A stretch of DNA of 64,000 nt from Kiritimatiellia bacterium (GTDB lineage Bacteria > Verrucomicrobiota > Kiritimatiellia > RFP12 > UBA1067). This document shows, in pieces, positions 1 to 8,305 of the stretch. The notes beneath the pieces were generated by a model that saw only the letters and a program-made list of their open reading frames with translations, did not search any database and was not told the DNA's origin. Position 1 is the stretch's first letter; each line of letters opens with the position of its first letter. The DNA lies in contig JAFTCL010000018.1 in assembly GCA_017454745.1 (NCBI GenBank), positions 34,666-98,665 of the forward strand, given 5' to 3'. The position numbers and the translations under genes were made by a program.

Positions 1-1270
1 CGTTGATCAGATCCGGCTGGACTTTCGGCTTGTTGAAGCCGTAGCCGATCGCCGTCATCTTGTTGTTGGCGGCACCGTGGAGCGACAGGTAGTTCATGAC
101 CGCCTTGGCACGCTTCTCGGAGAGATCCTGGTTGTACTTGGCCCCGGAGCCTTTCCGGCGGTCGGCGTGACCTTCGATCAGGGCGGTTGCGCCAGGATTG
201 CGGTTCAAAGCGCGGGCCACCATGTCCAGCTCCTTGAAGTACTGCGGCTGGATAACGGTGCTGTCGTAGGTGAAGTTGATGTTGATCTCGAACAGCATCA
301 GGTCATCGGAACCGTCCAGCGGGTTGGTGCCGTCAACCTTGACTTCGTGACCGTCCGAAACTCCGCCCTTGTCGGTGTCGCGGTCGAGCGGGTTGGTCTT
401 GTAGGTCTTAACCTCTTCGCCGTCCGTCAAACCGTCGAAATCGGTGTCGGCGTTGAGCGGGTCGGTCTTGTAGGTCTTGACCTCTTCGCCGTCCGTCAGG
501 CCATCGCCGTCGGTATCGGGATTGCGCGGGTTGGTGCCAAGCCGGGCCTCTTCGGCGTCGGTCAGGCCGTCACCGTCGGAATCCAGCTCGGTCGTGGTTT
601 GGACCACCGGGATAATCTCGGCCGGGCCGTCACTGGCAGAGGAAGAAGAATTACCGCTGCCGCCGAAACGGTAAACCACGCCGGCGTCGGCGGTGTAAAT
701 CATTTCGCAGGTCTGATCCCAAGCCATGTGGGTGCGGAAGTCGGCGCGCAGCGACCAGTCGTCGTTCAGGTGGTACATGGCGCCAACGCCCAGCCGGGGA
801 CCGAACGCGTCATTCTCGGAACCTTCGCACAGCACGTCGCGATGGGCGCGATAGTAGCCCAAACCGGCGGCGATGTACGGATCGAAACGCTCATAGCGGT
901 CGAAATGGAAGAGTCCGTCAATAAATACGCCGCGCACGTTCTGCCCGCCATAGTTCCAGCAGGCTTCGTCGTCGCCGCCGCCACCGCAAGAAGAGCATCC
1001 GCCGCCGCTACCATCGGAATCGCCGTGGCGGTTGCCGGTGATGTTCGGGGCGCTGGAAACGCCGCCTTCAACCGAGAAATGGTCCGTTGCGTCCCAACCG
1101 AGCCGGAGCACCAGGTTCAGGCCCTCGTCAACGCACTGATTGCCTTCAAAAAACATCATGCCCACGCCGGGGCTGACATACCACCGCGGGGAGTCGGTAA
1201 GCTCGCCCTCGGCGAAAGCCGTAGCAAAACCCGCTACGCAAAGCGCTGCCGCAAAAATAATCCGCTTCAT
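1..1270 (-). CDS. OmpA-family outer membrane protein with TSP3 repeats (3' end outside window)
   Basis: Outer-membrane protein likely to tether the envelope to peptidoglycan. The start is the ATG at 1270, preceded by a purine-rich ribosome site. Residues 1-20 ([20 protein letters not shown]) are a signal peptide. Residues about 21-205 look like an eight-strand OmpA/OprF-type beta barrel, with a Gly/Cys-rich loop near residues 85-100. Residues about 225-325 hold Asp-rich TSP3 calcium repeats ([24 protein letters not shown]). From about residue 327 the C-terminal OmpA domain begins, with [21 protein letters not shown] and the LSEKRA signature. The barrel-TSP3-OmpA order is that of OprF-like porins. 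The reading frame stays open to base 1, so the last part is missing. Domain order is seen in the sequence; the peptidoglycan role is family knowledge. Confidence 0.9.
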   Translation of the reverse strand, partial: MKRIIFAAALCVAGFATAFAEGELTDSPRWYVSPGVGMMFFEGNQCVDEGLNLVLRLGWDATDHFSVEGGVSSAPNITGNRHGDSDGSGGGCSSCGGGGDDEACWNYGGQNVRGVFIDGLFHFDRYERFDPYIAAGLGYYRAHRDVLCEGSENDAFGPRLGVGAMYHLNDDWSLRADFRTHMAWDQTCEMIYTADAGVVYRFGGSGNSSSSASDGPAEIIPVVQTTTELDSDGDGLTDAEEARLGTNPRNPDTDGDGLTDGEEVKTYKTDPLNADTDFDGLTDGEEVKTYKTNPLDRDTDKGGVSDGHEVKVDGTNPLDGSDDLMLFEININFTYDSTVIQPQYFKELDMVARALNRNPGATALIEGHADRRKGSGAKYNQDLSEKRAKAVMNYLSLHGAANNKMTAIGYGFNKPKVQPDLIN

Positions 1271-1616
1271 CTCTTTTACCTCTTTTCCTTAACAACTTCG
1301 GAACAAAAACCCATTTCTTTCGAAAAGAAAACAATGCTAGTGTAACCCAAATTTTCCGAAAACGCAACCCCAAAAATGAAATATTACAAAAAATTTATTT
1401 TCGTAAGGTTTTGGCCGGTCAAACGCCCTCTTTTTTAAAGAAACGCTTGCCGCCAAAAGTTGACATCCATCCGCCTGAAATGTTATTATATTCATATTAT
1501 GAATGTGTTTTTTACAAATTCATTATTTGGATGTATTGGTTTGTTCTCACACCTCACTGGAATAGGTGGTGGATTTTTATTTGGCTCTGAAATAATGACG
1601 ATGAAGGAGTCTGGTT
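1271..1616. other. Divergent intergenic region between OmpA-like gene and protease gene
   Basis: About 346 bases without a gene, AT-rich towards the right. It separates two divergently read genes, so it should hold promoters for both. The only promoter I can support is the plus-strand one at 1460-1489. No riboswitch or repeat was recognised. Confidence 0.6.
1460..1489 (+). promoter_or_regulatory. Sigma-70-like promoter for the 1617 gene
   Basis: TTGACA at 1460-1465, an 18-base spacer, then TATTAT at 1484-1489. The -35 is a perfect match and the -10 is close to consensus. It lies about 130 bases upstream of the predicted start, leaving a long leader. Confidence 0.6.
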
Positions 1617-4600
1617 TTGCATAGGAACGATTTGTTAAAAAAATTGTTAAGGCAATTGATTTTGTGGACAATGACTGGAATGCTAGTCATCTACGCTGTT
1701 GATAAGCCTTCAAGGGGCGATAGTGGTGAACCCAGCCTACAGCCTCTTGCGGAAGGCGACACCAACAATGTTTCGCAAGAGGTGCGGGAGCTGACGGACT
1801 GCGAATACCTCGCCGGGGTGGCATGGCTGAATTGTGTGGCGGCGAATATAGCTTTGTTATCCGCGCCGACAAATGCGGCAGTGCGCGAACAATGGCGGAT
1901 CCGTGGCGCCATGGACGAGAGTTTTGTGTTCACCAACGCTGTCGTGCCGGGCGCGTGGGGCGGTAGGGCGCGGGTGTTTTCTTCAGGATCGGTCCGTACT
2001 TCCGGAGGGGCTAAATTTTCACCGCTGAACCATCCACTTGGATTTGTGCCGGAAGTCAATTGGTATGCCGCCGGCGTAACAAGTTATTGGTGGGCGGCGG
2101 AATCGCCGACAAACCTGACCATGTGCTGGGAGAACGCGCTTCCGGATTGGGACACCAACCGTGCGGTCACGGCGCAGTGCGGCTTTGGCACAAGTGGGCA
2201 ATTCTTCTACCGTTATGACCTTCGGAATGTTCCCGCCGCCGAACGGGCGGGGTGGGCAAAACCGGTCGTCACATGCGTCAGCAACGCCCCCGCGTTGGAC
2301 GGATATTTTCTGCCGGGTAATTTTTCAGCTCTGTTGGAGGAAACGGGCGCGGCTGAGCTGCGCGGTGTGGCGTTCGGCGACCTGCTGACCGGCGCAAGGG
2401 CTAACCGCGATTTTGACGGCGACGGGCTGTCGGACTCTGAAGAACTGTTCCGGTTTGGCACCGACCCCCGTAACCCTGACACTGACGGGGATGGGCTGCT
2501 TGACGGGGAAGAGACCGACGCAGGAACGGATCCTTTGGCGTGGTTCAGTTTGGGAGCCACCAATGACCTAGTGGCGGTTCGCGGGTTCAGTGCCGACGGC
2601 GCGGTTCCGTCAGAGGTTCCCGGACGCGGCCGTCTGGTGGTTACTGCGCGTCTCTGCGGATCCGGCTTTAACGGCTGCGCAGCAATCCGCATCGGCGACG
2701 CCGTCATTCCAGTTATGCCGGAAACCAACACGACATTTGGGGTCTCCATACCTTGTGACACCGACGTTGACATGATGCTTGTGACTGTCACGACGTTGTC
2801 GGAAGAGGCTTACGCCGATGTGCGGATCGACGCGCTCGATCCTTTGCTGATACGTGACCCGGACGAAAAGTTTGTCCGCCATGAAAACACCTACGGCCTG
2901 ATCCCGGCGCATGGGCTGCTGAACAGTTGGGGGGACTCGTGGACGTTGCGCATGCCAGCCTACCGCGTCACCCCGAATCACCTTTGCCGACACGAAGCTG
3001 GTACACTGCGGGTGGAGAGTAAAGATAATATGGTGCGATTCGCTTGGCCATTTGGTGAGACGGAGTACACTCCACAGATTGAATATGTGGCTACCGCCGG
3101 TAGTCGCGGCGCTGACATCGCGGTGGACTGTTTACTTTCAGCGTACCCGCCGGAAGGGTGGATTGAAGTCTCTGCCCCTTATTACACCCATGCGCACGAT
3201 TGCAACCCCGGCGATAAAACTCAAACGCCGGTTGCTCCGAAAGAACCTCCACTCATGGTGTGCGGATGCGCTGCCGGCTGTAACGGCGGTTGCAGTTGTC
3301 CGGAACCCAACTGCAATTGTGGAGATATGGAATGGCTGCCGGAGACCTATGTTGATTCCAGTGGGGCGACCAACAGTTTCGTTATTGTTGATTTGCCAGC
3401 TACCAACTTGATTGTAAATGGCGCAATAATGGTTGAGCCGATTACCCGCAGTGCTGACAATCCGGACAACTGTCAGCTGTGCGGCTGCCCGCGTGGGGGG
3501 AGTGGCGGCATTGGGGCATCGATTTACCGAGTTACGCCGGGAATCAGTGTCGCGGCGGCGAACGGCGATGAGGGATGGAGCTTTGAGGTTTCCGGCGTCT
3601 CGGGAAGCACCAACGTCAATAGTGATGTGTTCGTCTATTACCGGGGGGGCGTTTTCTACCGCCGGCATGTCTCCGTGCTGGGAGGAGATATTTCGTTTGT
3701 AGAGACTATACCTGATGGTTCGGCAACCAATGTGCTGTGCTATGCCAATGTGCCGGTGCGTATAGGCACCGGAAACCTTCGTTTGCCGACTGGTTCTGTG
3801 GAGTTTGAGTTTAGCGGCTTTGGATGTTCGCTCGCGGTCTCCAACCGGGTAACCGGAATCTTTGACACATTTTTGGACGGAAGCAACACGCTTTTTGCGG
3901 TCAAAAGTATCGGCGAGTGGACAGACAATTATTGCGACACCAACGGAGTGGCAAGTGCAGAATTGTTACCGTTGGTCGGTGGACAGATGTCGCTGACGAT
4001 GGGTTTCCAGCCGGATTCGGGGAATCCGGTTGTTCTGGACAAACTGGAGTTCACTGCGGTGTCGGTAGTGTTCGAGGCGGTAAATTGTTCGACCAACCGC
4101 AACGGTTTAGTGTACAATCCAGCGGCTGTGAAGACTGGCGGGTACGGTGTGTTTCGGATTGAGTATTGGCCGGACGATACCGACATTGGCATATCGTGGT
4201 CAACATCCAGCACTGTCGCGGAGGTGTCGACTCACTACCGTGGCCTAGGGGCGGATTATGCCGTGGTGCGCGGCAGGCATACCGGCGATTTTACTCTGAC
4301 GGCGACACTTTCCAATATGCTTGGCGTGCCGGAACACCCACACATTAGAGCCGAAGTCCTGCCGGTAACGCAAACACCATTGCACTTTTACGTTATGCGG
4401 GATAATAGAGTGCCGATTGCCGATCCCACGACAATTAGCAACATGGTTGCAGGTGTGAATCTAATTTATGCTCAAGCGGCAATGGAATTTTACGTGGCGG
4501 ATATTTATGATATGGATGAGAATTTCTGCACCCGTTGGCCGCAGAAACCTAAAAGGCAAGATGTGTTAGAATTGTTCTCATCTACAAATGTTGTTGACGG

Positions 4601-5045
4601 ATTGGAAATTTATGTAGTTACATCATTGCATGATAATGTAGAAGGGTATGGAGCGCGAATTACATTGCCATCCGACAATAATGACAAATTAGGATTAGCG
4701 ATAAAAATAACTGCGCGAGATTTAACGCAAGTGTTAGCTCATGAGATAGGACATAGTTGCGGACTTAACGATATTTATATTGGTACATCTGTAGAAATGT
4801 TGAAACGCCCTACACCAGCAACTATACAAAATGAAAATTGGACAGGAGGTTTCTCACGAGGGTATCTTCCAGAAGACCTTTGCCATCATAGTGTAGTGAT
4901 GAGGTTGTTGATGCACGGCATCCATATAGGAAATCATTGTGATATTCCGGTTATTGGTTTGAAAGGCGCTGAAAGTTATACAAGTGGTTTGTTCGGTTTG
5001 ATATCGGTAGGCTTGGACAGCATGAACAGGAATCCGCACCATTAA
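1617..5045 (+). CDS. Large secreted protein with TSP3 repeats and C-terminal metzincin-type zinc protease motif
   Basis: Predicted secreted protein of 1142 residues. I chose the TTG at 1617 because AAGGAG lies 7 bases upstream (1604-1609). The N-terminus (residues about 8-28) is a basic stretch plus hydrophobic segment resembling a signal peptide. TSP3 repeats lie near residues 264-305 (DFDGDGLSD, DTDGDGLLDGEE). Two Cys-rich patches lie near residues 547-572 and 617-625. At residue 1042 the motif HEIGHSCGLND fits HExxHxxGxxD, the zinc site of metzincins with Asp as third ligand (snapalysin-like), so it is probably a metalloprotease; substrate unknown. Base composition changes sharply near 4370: the 5' part is GC-rich like its neighbours, while the protease end is AT-rich like the next two genes. 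This suggests a fusion or a transferred 3' module. Confidence 0.75.
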   Translation: MHRNDLLKKLLRQLILWTMTGMLVIYAVDKPSRGDSGEPSLQPLAEGDTNNVSQEVRELTDCEYLAGVAWLNCVAANIALLSAPTNAAVREQWRIRGAMDESFVFTNAVVPGAWGGRARVFSSGSVRTSGGAKFSPLNHPLGFVPEVNWYAAGVTSYWWAAESPTNLTMCWENALPDWDTNRAVTAQCGFGTSGQFFYRYDLRNVPAAERAGWAKPVVTCVSNAPALDGYFLPGNFSALLEETGAAELRGVAFGDLLTGARANRDFDGDGLSDSEELFRFGTDPRNPDTDGDGLLDGEETDAGTDPLAWFSLGATNDLVAVRGFSADGAVPSEVPGRGRLVVTARLCGSGFNGCAAIRIGDAVIPVMPETNTTFGVSIPCDTDVDMMLVTVTTLSEEAYADVRIDALDPLLIRDPDEKFVRHENTYGLIPAHGLLNSWGDSWTLRMPAYRVTPNHLCRHEAGTLRVESKDNMVRFAWPFGETEYTPQIEYVATAGSRGADIAVDCLLSAYPPEGWIEVSAPYYTHAHDCNPGDKTQTPVAPKEPPLMVCGCAAGCNGGCSCPEPNCNCGDMEWLPETYVDSSGATNSFVIVDLPATNLIVNGAIMVEPITRSADNPDNCQLCGCPRGGSGGIGASIYRVTPGISVAAANGDEGWSFEVSGVSGSTNVNSDVFVYYRGGVFYRRHVSVLGGDISFVETIPDGSATNVLCYANVPVRIGTGNLRLPTGSVEFEFSGFGCSLAVSNRVTGIFDTFLDGSNTLFAVKSIGEWTDNYCDTNGVASAELLPLVGGQMSLTMGFQPDSGNPVVLDKLEFTAVSVVFEAVNCSTNRNGLVYNPAAVKTGGYGVFRIEYWPDDTDIGISWSTSSTVAEVSTHYRGLGADYAVVRGRHTGDFTLTATLSNMLGVPEHPHIRAEVLPVTQTPLHFYVMRDNRVPIADPTTISNMVAGVNLIYAQAAMEFYVADIYDMDENFCTRWPQKPKRQDVLELFSSTNVVDGLEIYVVTSLHDNVEGYGARITLPSDNNDKLGLAIKITARDLTQVLAHEIGHSCGLNDIYIGTSVEMLKRPTPATIQNENWTGGFSRGYLPEDLCHHSVVMRLLMHGIHIGNHCDIPVIGLKGAESYTSGLFGLISVGLDSMNRNPHH

Positions 5046-5052
5046 GGAGGCG
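5008..5052 (+). repeat. 45-bp direct repeat, copy 1 (end of protease gene plus ribosome site)
   Basis: Runs from TAGGCTTGGACAG to AAGGAGGCG and contains the last codons and stop of the protease gene and the ribosome-binding site of the next gene. A copy with only two mismatches lies 1090 bases downstream at 6098-6142. Confidence 0.9.
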
Positions 5053-5056
5053 TATC

Positions 5057-6079
5057 ATGACAAAATTATTTTTTTTAACGATAACTTATTTATCAGTAAC
5101 GATTGGAATTGTTGATGCCGAATGTTCTTTTGAATCTCTGGTTTCTCACATATCTAGCGGGATTGGCACGATTGATGATACAGAGTCGTTTGAGGGACAT
5201 ATAGTTTGGCTTTCGGAAAATCAGATCGATCGCGCAATGTTAAGGAAAGCTGCATGGCAGATTTTTGAAGAAAGCACGAAATTAATAAATAATCCTAATA
5301 CTACAGATTATCTTCGTTATGCCGGTGAGACTGGACAATCAATTGCGATTGATTATTTGGCACTTTGTTCTGACGAGACCGATTGTAAGAAATTAGAAAA
5401 AATATATCGGAACAATAAATGTAATGATAATAGTAGGATTGATGCTTTTTTTGCGCATCTTTTTTCTGTAGGGGAGGATGATGCGGAACAGGTGGTCGAT
5501 CAGTTGTCGGACTATGAGGTGTTCCCCCGCCAATTGCGACTGGCATTTTATAACAGTGGTGTCCGGCTGGCGTACGAATGGGCAACGCCGCAAAAAAAGG
5601 CGGCAATCGCCAGTGCATTCAAAAGAGTAATTGCTGGGGAGAACGATTACCGCATGTTTATCACCTGCGACAGTTTGATGAAGTCGTTTTTTAAAGACTA
5701 CGCCAAGTCGAGGTTCCGATTGGAGTTTATCCAGCAGTTTGATCCACCCGCAGACAACGAAGCACTGCGCCAAGCGTTAAATCGAGCGATTGCGGAGTGT
5801 ACCAACCCCAAAGTAAAAGTGGAACCGCCGGTTATCACAATCCATAACTATCCGCCATACATAAGCTATGAGGAGACGGTGCTGGCCGGGAAGGGTATTC
5901 CTGAAATTAAGAAAATCGCTGATATGTTTGTTCAATTCGAAAAAGGAGCGGTCGGTGCGACGCAGACAACAGAGAAAACACATTCTGATCGTCATTGGTT
6001 TCTTTGGGTTGCAGCAACTGGGGTTGGGACTGTGGCTATTTGCGTGATTGTATCCTTGTTCACTCGGAAGGGGAAATAA
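5057..6079 (+). CDS. Membrane-anchored exported protein, tandem paralog A, unknown function
   Basis: 340 residues with no family I recognise. The start ATG follows AAGGAGG by about 6 bases; this ribosome site overlaps the TAA of the upstream protease gene, so the two are probably translationally coupled. Residues 1-21 are a signal peptide ending near VDA. The body is mostly helical and hydrophilic. Residues about 313-334 form a transmembrane helix followed by a basic tail (TRKGK), so the bulk should be outside the cytoplasm with a C-terminal anchor. It is paralogous to the next gene: shared blocks are ECTNPKVKV, YPPYISYEET and LAGKGIPEIKK. Position suggests a partner, substrate or inhibitor of the protease, but that is inference only. 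Confidence 0.7.
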   Translation: MTKLFFLTITYLSVTIGIVDAECSFESLVSHISSGIGTIDDTESFEGHIVWLSENQIDRAMLRKAAWQIFEESTKLINNPNTTDYLRYAGETGQSIAIDYLALCSDETDCKKLEKIYRNNKCNDNSRIDAFFAHLFSVGEDDAEQVVDQLSDYEVFPRQLRLAFYNSGVRLAYEWATPQKKAAIASAFKRVIAGENDYRMFITCDSLMKSFFKDYAKSRFRLEFIQQFDPPADNEALRQALNRAIAECTNPKVKVEPPVITIHNYPPYISYEETVLAGKGIPEIKKIADMFVQFEKGAVGATQTTEKTHSDRHWFLWVAATGVGTVAICVIVSLFTRKGK

Positions 6080-6097
6080 TCCACTCTGTCGTATGTA

Positions 6098-6142
6098 TAG
6101 GCTTGGACAGTATGAACCGGAATCCGCACCATTAAGGAGGCG
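6098..6142 (+). repeat. 45-bp direct repeat, copy 2 (relic of protease gene 3' end)
   Basis: 43 of 45 bases match 5008-5052. Here it is a non-coding spacer, yet it keeps the former last codons and stop of the protease gene together with AAGGAGG, which now serves paralog B. This shows that the duplication unit began inside the protease gene's 3' end. Confidence 0.9.
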
Positions 6143-6144
6143 AA

Positions 6145-7173
6145 ATGAAAAAACTACTATTTATAATATCATTTGTCGCAATCACCTTGTCTCGTGCTAT
6201 TGGCTACGAAGGTGATTTTGATGATGTTGTTTCCCGTTTAAGCGCAATGCGTGGGATGATTGACGCAAGTTTCATTGAAGACAGAATAATTTGGCTTTCA
6301 GATAATAAGATTGACCGCAATTTGTTGCGTATGGCGGCATGGAAGGTTTTTAACGACAGCACCCAATTACGCCAGAAAGTTAATGCAACGGATTCAGAAT
6401 TGTATTGTGGAGAAACCGGGCAATCGATAATGCTTAACATATTAGCGTCTTGCGCCGTTCCTAGCGATTGGACAATTTTTGAATCCATGTATTTAAATCA
6501 TTCTGAAGATAAAAATGTCCGCTTTAACGCTTTTTTTGCGCATCTCTTTTCTACAAATGCAGACAATGTTGAATCGGTGATTATGCGGCTGTCGAATCAT
6601 GAAGTATTTCCAATTTCGTTACGACAATATTTGTATAGTAGTGGGATATGCCTAGTGTACCAATGGTCTGTCCCTGATAAAAGAAAAGCCATTGCGGCTG
6701 CATTTAAGAATGTAATCAAGTATGAGGGTGATGATAAGTGGATGTTTCTTATTTGCGACGATATGCTAAAATTCCTTTACGAGGATTATGCCCGGTCTGA
6801 ATATCGGCGGGATTTTATCGGACAGTTTCTAAAGACTCCTTTTAATGAGAATGAATCCAAACGTCTAAAACCATATTTTGAACAGGCCATCGCCGAATGC
6901 ACCAATCCAAAAGTTAAAGTTAAACCATCTTTGGAAAAGGACTACCTTTATCCACCATACATCAGCTATGAGGAGACGATACTGGCTGGCAAAGGGATTC
7001 CGGAGATTAAGAAAATGGTTGATGAGTTCCGAAACGGCGGCGACGTGCTGCAGGAAACAGAAAAAACCAAGCAAACTTTGTCTGCGTGGACTATTTCAAC
7101 AACGACGGCTTTCGTTATTGTTGTCGTGGTTGGGGTGATAGCTGTTTGGAGGAAGATACGAAAAAGGGAATAG
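6145..7173 (+). CDS. Membrane-anchored exported protein, tandem paralog B, unknown function
   Basis: 342 residues, sharing plan and motifs with paralog A: signal peptide (residues 1-20, ending near SRAIG), helical body, ECTNPKVKV and YPPYISYEET blocks, and a C-terminal transmembrane helix (about residues 315-335) followed by a basic tail. The ribosome site AAGGAGG lies in the duplicated 45-bp spacer 5-6 bases before ATG. The gene is more AT-rich than most of the window. The coding parts of A and B have diverged clearly, whereas the spacer has hardly changed. The function is unknown; the stop at 7171-7173 lies inside the presumed 5' end of the EamA transporter. Confidence 0.7.
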   Translation: MKKLLFIISFVAITLSRAIGYEGDFDDVVSRLSAMRGMIDASFIEDRIIWLSDNKIDRNLLRMAAWKVFNDSTQLRQKVNATDSELYCGETGQSIMLNILASCAVPSDWTIFESMYLNHSEDKNVRFNAFFAHLFSTNADNVESVIMRLSNHEVFPISLRQYLYSSGICLVYQWSVPDKRKAIAAAFKNVIKYEGDDKWMFLICDDMLKFLYEDYARSEYRRDFIGQFLKTPFNENESKRLKPYFEQAIAECTNPKVKVKPSLEKDYLYPPYISYEETILAGKGIPEIKKMVDEFRNGGDVLQETEKTKQTLSAWTISTTTAFVIVVVVGVIAVWRKIRKRE

Positions 7174-8027
7174 TTTGCATTTGCCTCAGCACGTTGGGGT
7201 TTTCGCTGATGGCCATGTTCGTGCGGATGGCGGATAATTGCGGCGAGCCGCTTCCCGCCATACAAAAGGCGTTTTTCCGCAATTTGGTCGCCTGCGCCAT
7301 TGCCTGTTCCGTTCTTTTCCGTAACAAAGCCGGTTTGTCCGGTCTTAGTTTCGGGCTGCAACCCCGGCAATGGATGGATCTGGTTCTGCGCTCGTCTTTC
7401 GGCACGGCCGGGATTTTCGCCAACTTCTACGCCATTTCCCATATCCCGATTGCGGACGCGATCGCGCTCAACAAAACCGCGCCGTTTTTCACGCTGGTGT
7501 TCAGCTGGCTGCTGGTCGGCGAACGGATGGGAATGCGGCAGACCTTGTGCGTGCTGGGGGCTTTTGCCGGGGCGTTGTTCGTTATCAAACCCGGACTGTC
7601 GGGAAGTCTCACCCTGCCGTCGGCGGTGGGTCTGCTCAGCGGGTTCTGCGCCGGGGCGGCGTACGCTTTCCTTCACCGGTTGGGAAAGGCGGGGGTCAAC
7701 GGGGCTTTCATCATCCTGTTCTTCTCGGCATTTTCCTGCGCCGCCTGCGTCCCGTTCATCGCGGCCGATTACCATGCCATGAATCCGGCGCAACTGCTAG
7801 CCTTAACCGGCGCCGGCGCCTGCGCGGCAATCGGGCAGTTCGGCATCACCTGGGCGTACCGGTTGGCGGAACCCCGGCAGGTGGCGGTGTTCGATTATTC
7901 CGGCATCATCTTTTCGGCGATTCTCGGATTCGCGGCGTTCGGACAAATCCCGGACGGCTGGAGTTTCCTCGGTTTTGCCGTAATCATCGCGATGGCGGCG
8001 GTGCTGAACCGGCGCAAAACGAAATGA
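7158..8027 (+). CDS. EamA/DMT-family drug/metabolite transporter, start codon uncertain
   Basis: Integral membrane transporter of the EamA (10 TMS drug/metabolite) superfamily, typically an exporter of amino acids, nucleosides or similar metabolites; the substrate cannot be read from the sequence. Alternating hydrophobic segments cover about 285 residues in two EamA halves, with the family-like stretch PIADAIALNKTAPFFTLVFS ending the first half. The expected N-terminus (KKGIVCICLSTLGFSLMAMF) follows an in-frame ACG at 7158, four bases after GGAGGA. No ATG, GTG or TTG fits there; the in-frame GTG at 7086 lies deep inside paralog B without a ribosome site. The start is therefore either ACG or lost. 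GC content jumps up relative to the gene before it. Confidence 0.7.
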   Translation, partial: TKKGIVCICLSTLGFSLMAMFVRMADNCGEPLPAIQKAFFRNLVACAIACSVLFRNKAGLSGLSFGLQPRQWMDLVLRSSFGTAGIFANFYAISHIPIADAIALNKTAPFFTLVFSWLLVGERMGMRQTLCVLGAFAGALFVIKPGLSGSLTLPSAVGLLSGFCAGAAYAFLHRLGKAGVNGAFIILFFSAFSCAACVPFIAADYHAMNPAQLLALTGAGACAAIGQFGITWAYRLAEPRQVAVFDYSGIIFSAILGFAAFGQIPDGWSFLGFAVIIAMAAVLNRRKTK

Positions 8028-8051
8028 ATACGCCGCATGCCGCTTTGAATT

Positions 8052-8081
8052 TTGACAAATTCCGAACGGATCTTGTATAAT
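8052..8081 (+). promoter_or_regulatory. Near-perfect sigma-70 promoter upstream of HAD remnant
   Basis: TTGACA at 8052-8057, an 18-base spacer, TATAAT at 8076-8081. The predicted transcription start near 8088 gives a leader of about 22 bases with GGAAGGA before the ATG at 8110. Confidence 0.75.
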
Positions 8082-8109
8082 GCCTGCGTTTTTGGAAGGA
8101 CAGACGTTT

Positions 8110-8298
8110 ATGAGGTTTTTAGGGATTTTAATGGCGATGGCGGCTTGCTTTACGACTGCGCTCGGGGCGGAAAATCACGCCGATCAGGTGGTGGCTGAAA
8201 TACTGGGCAACGTGGTGAAACTCAAGGCGGCTCGACCCGACGCGGTGCCGATGGCGTTTTGGGATTTCGACGGCACGATTTTGGTGGTGCCGCGGTAA
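8110..8298 (+). pseudogene. Truncated exported HAD-family phosphatase remnant
   Basis: 62 codons from ATG 8110 (GGAAGGA at 8094-8100 as ribosome site). Residues 1-20 form a signal peptide (MRFLGILMAMAACFTTALGA). The reading frame then reaches WDFDGTIL, the catalytic motif I of haloacid-dehalogenase hydrolases (DxDGT), and stops seven residues later. A full enzyme needs motifs II-IV and usually more than 200 residues, so only the N-terminus survives. The 3' part has been replaced by the converging metH end. A tiny functional peptide cannot be excluded but there is no evidence for one. Confidence 0.8.
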
Positions 8299-8305
8299 GG
8301 CGGCC

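Noticed and set aside
77..1345. Long plus-strand open frame over the OmpA gene
   Set aside because: The minus strand gives a signal peptide, TSP3 repeats and an OmpA domain. The plus frame is a low-complexity shadow rich in Val, Gly and Ala.
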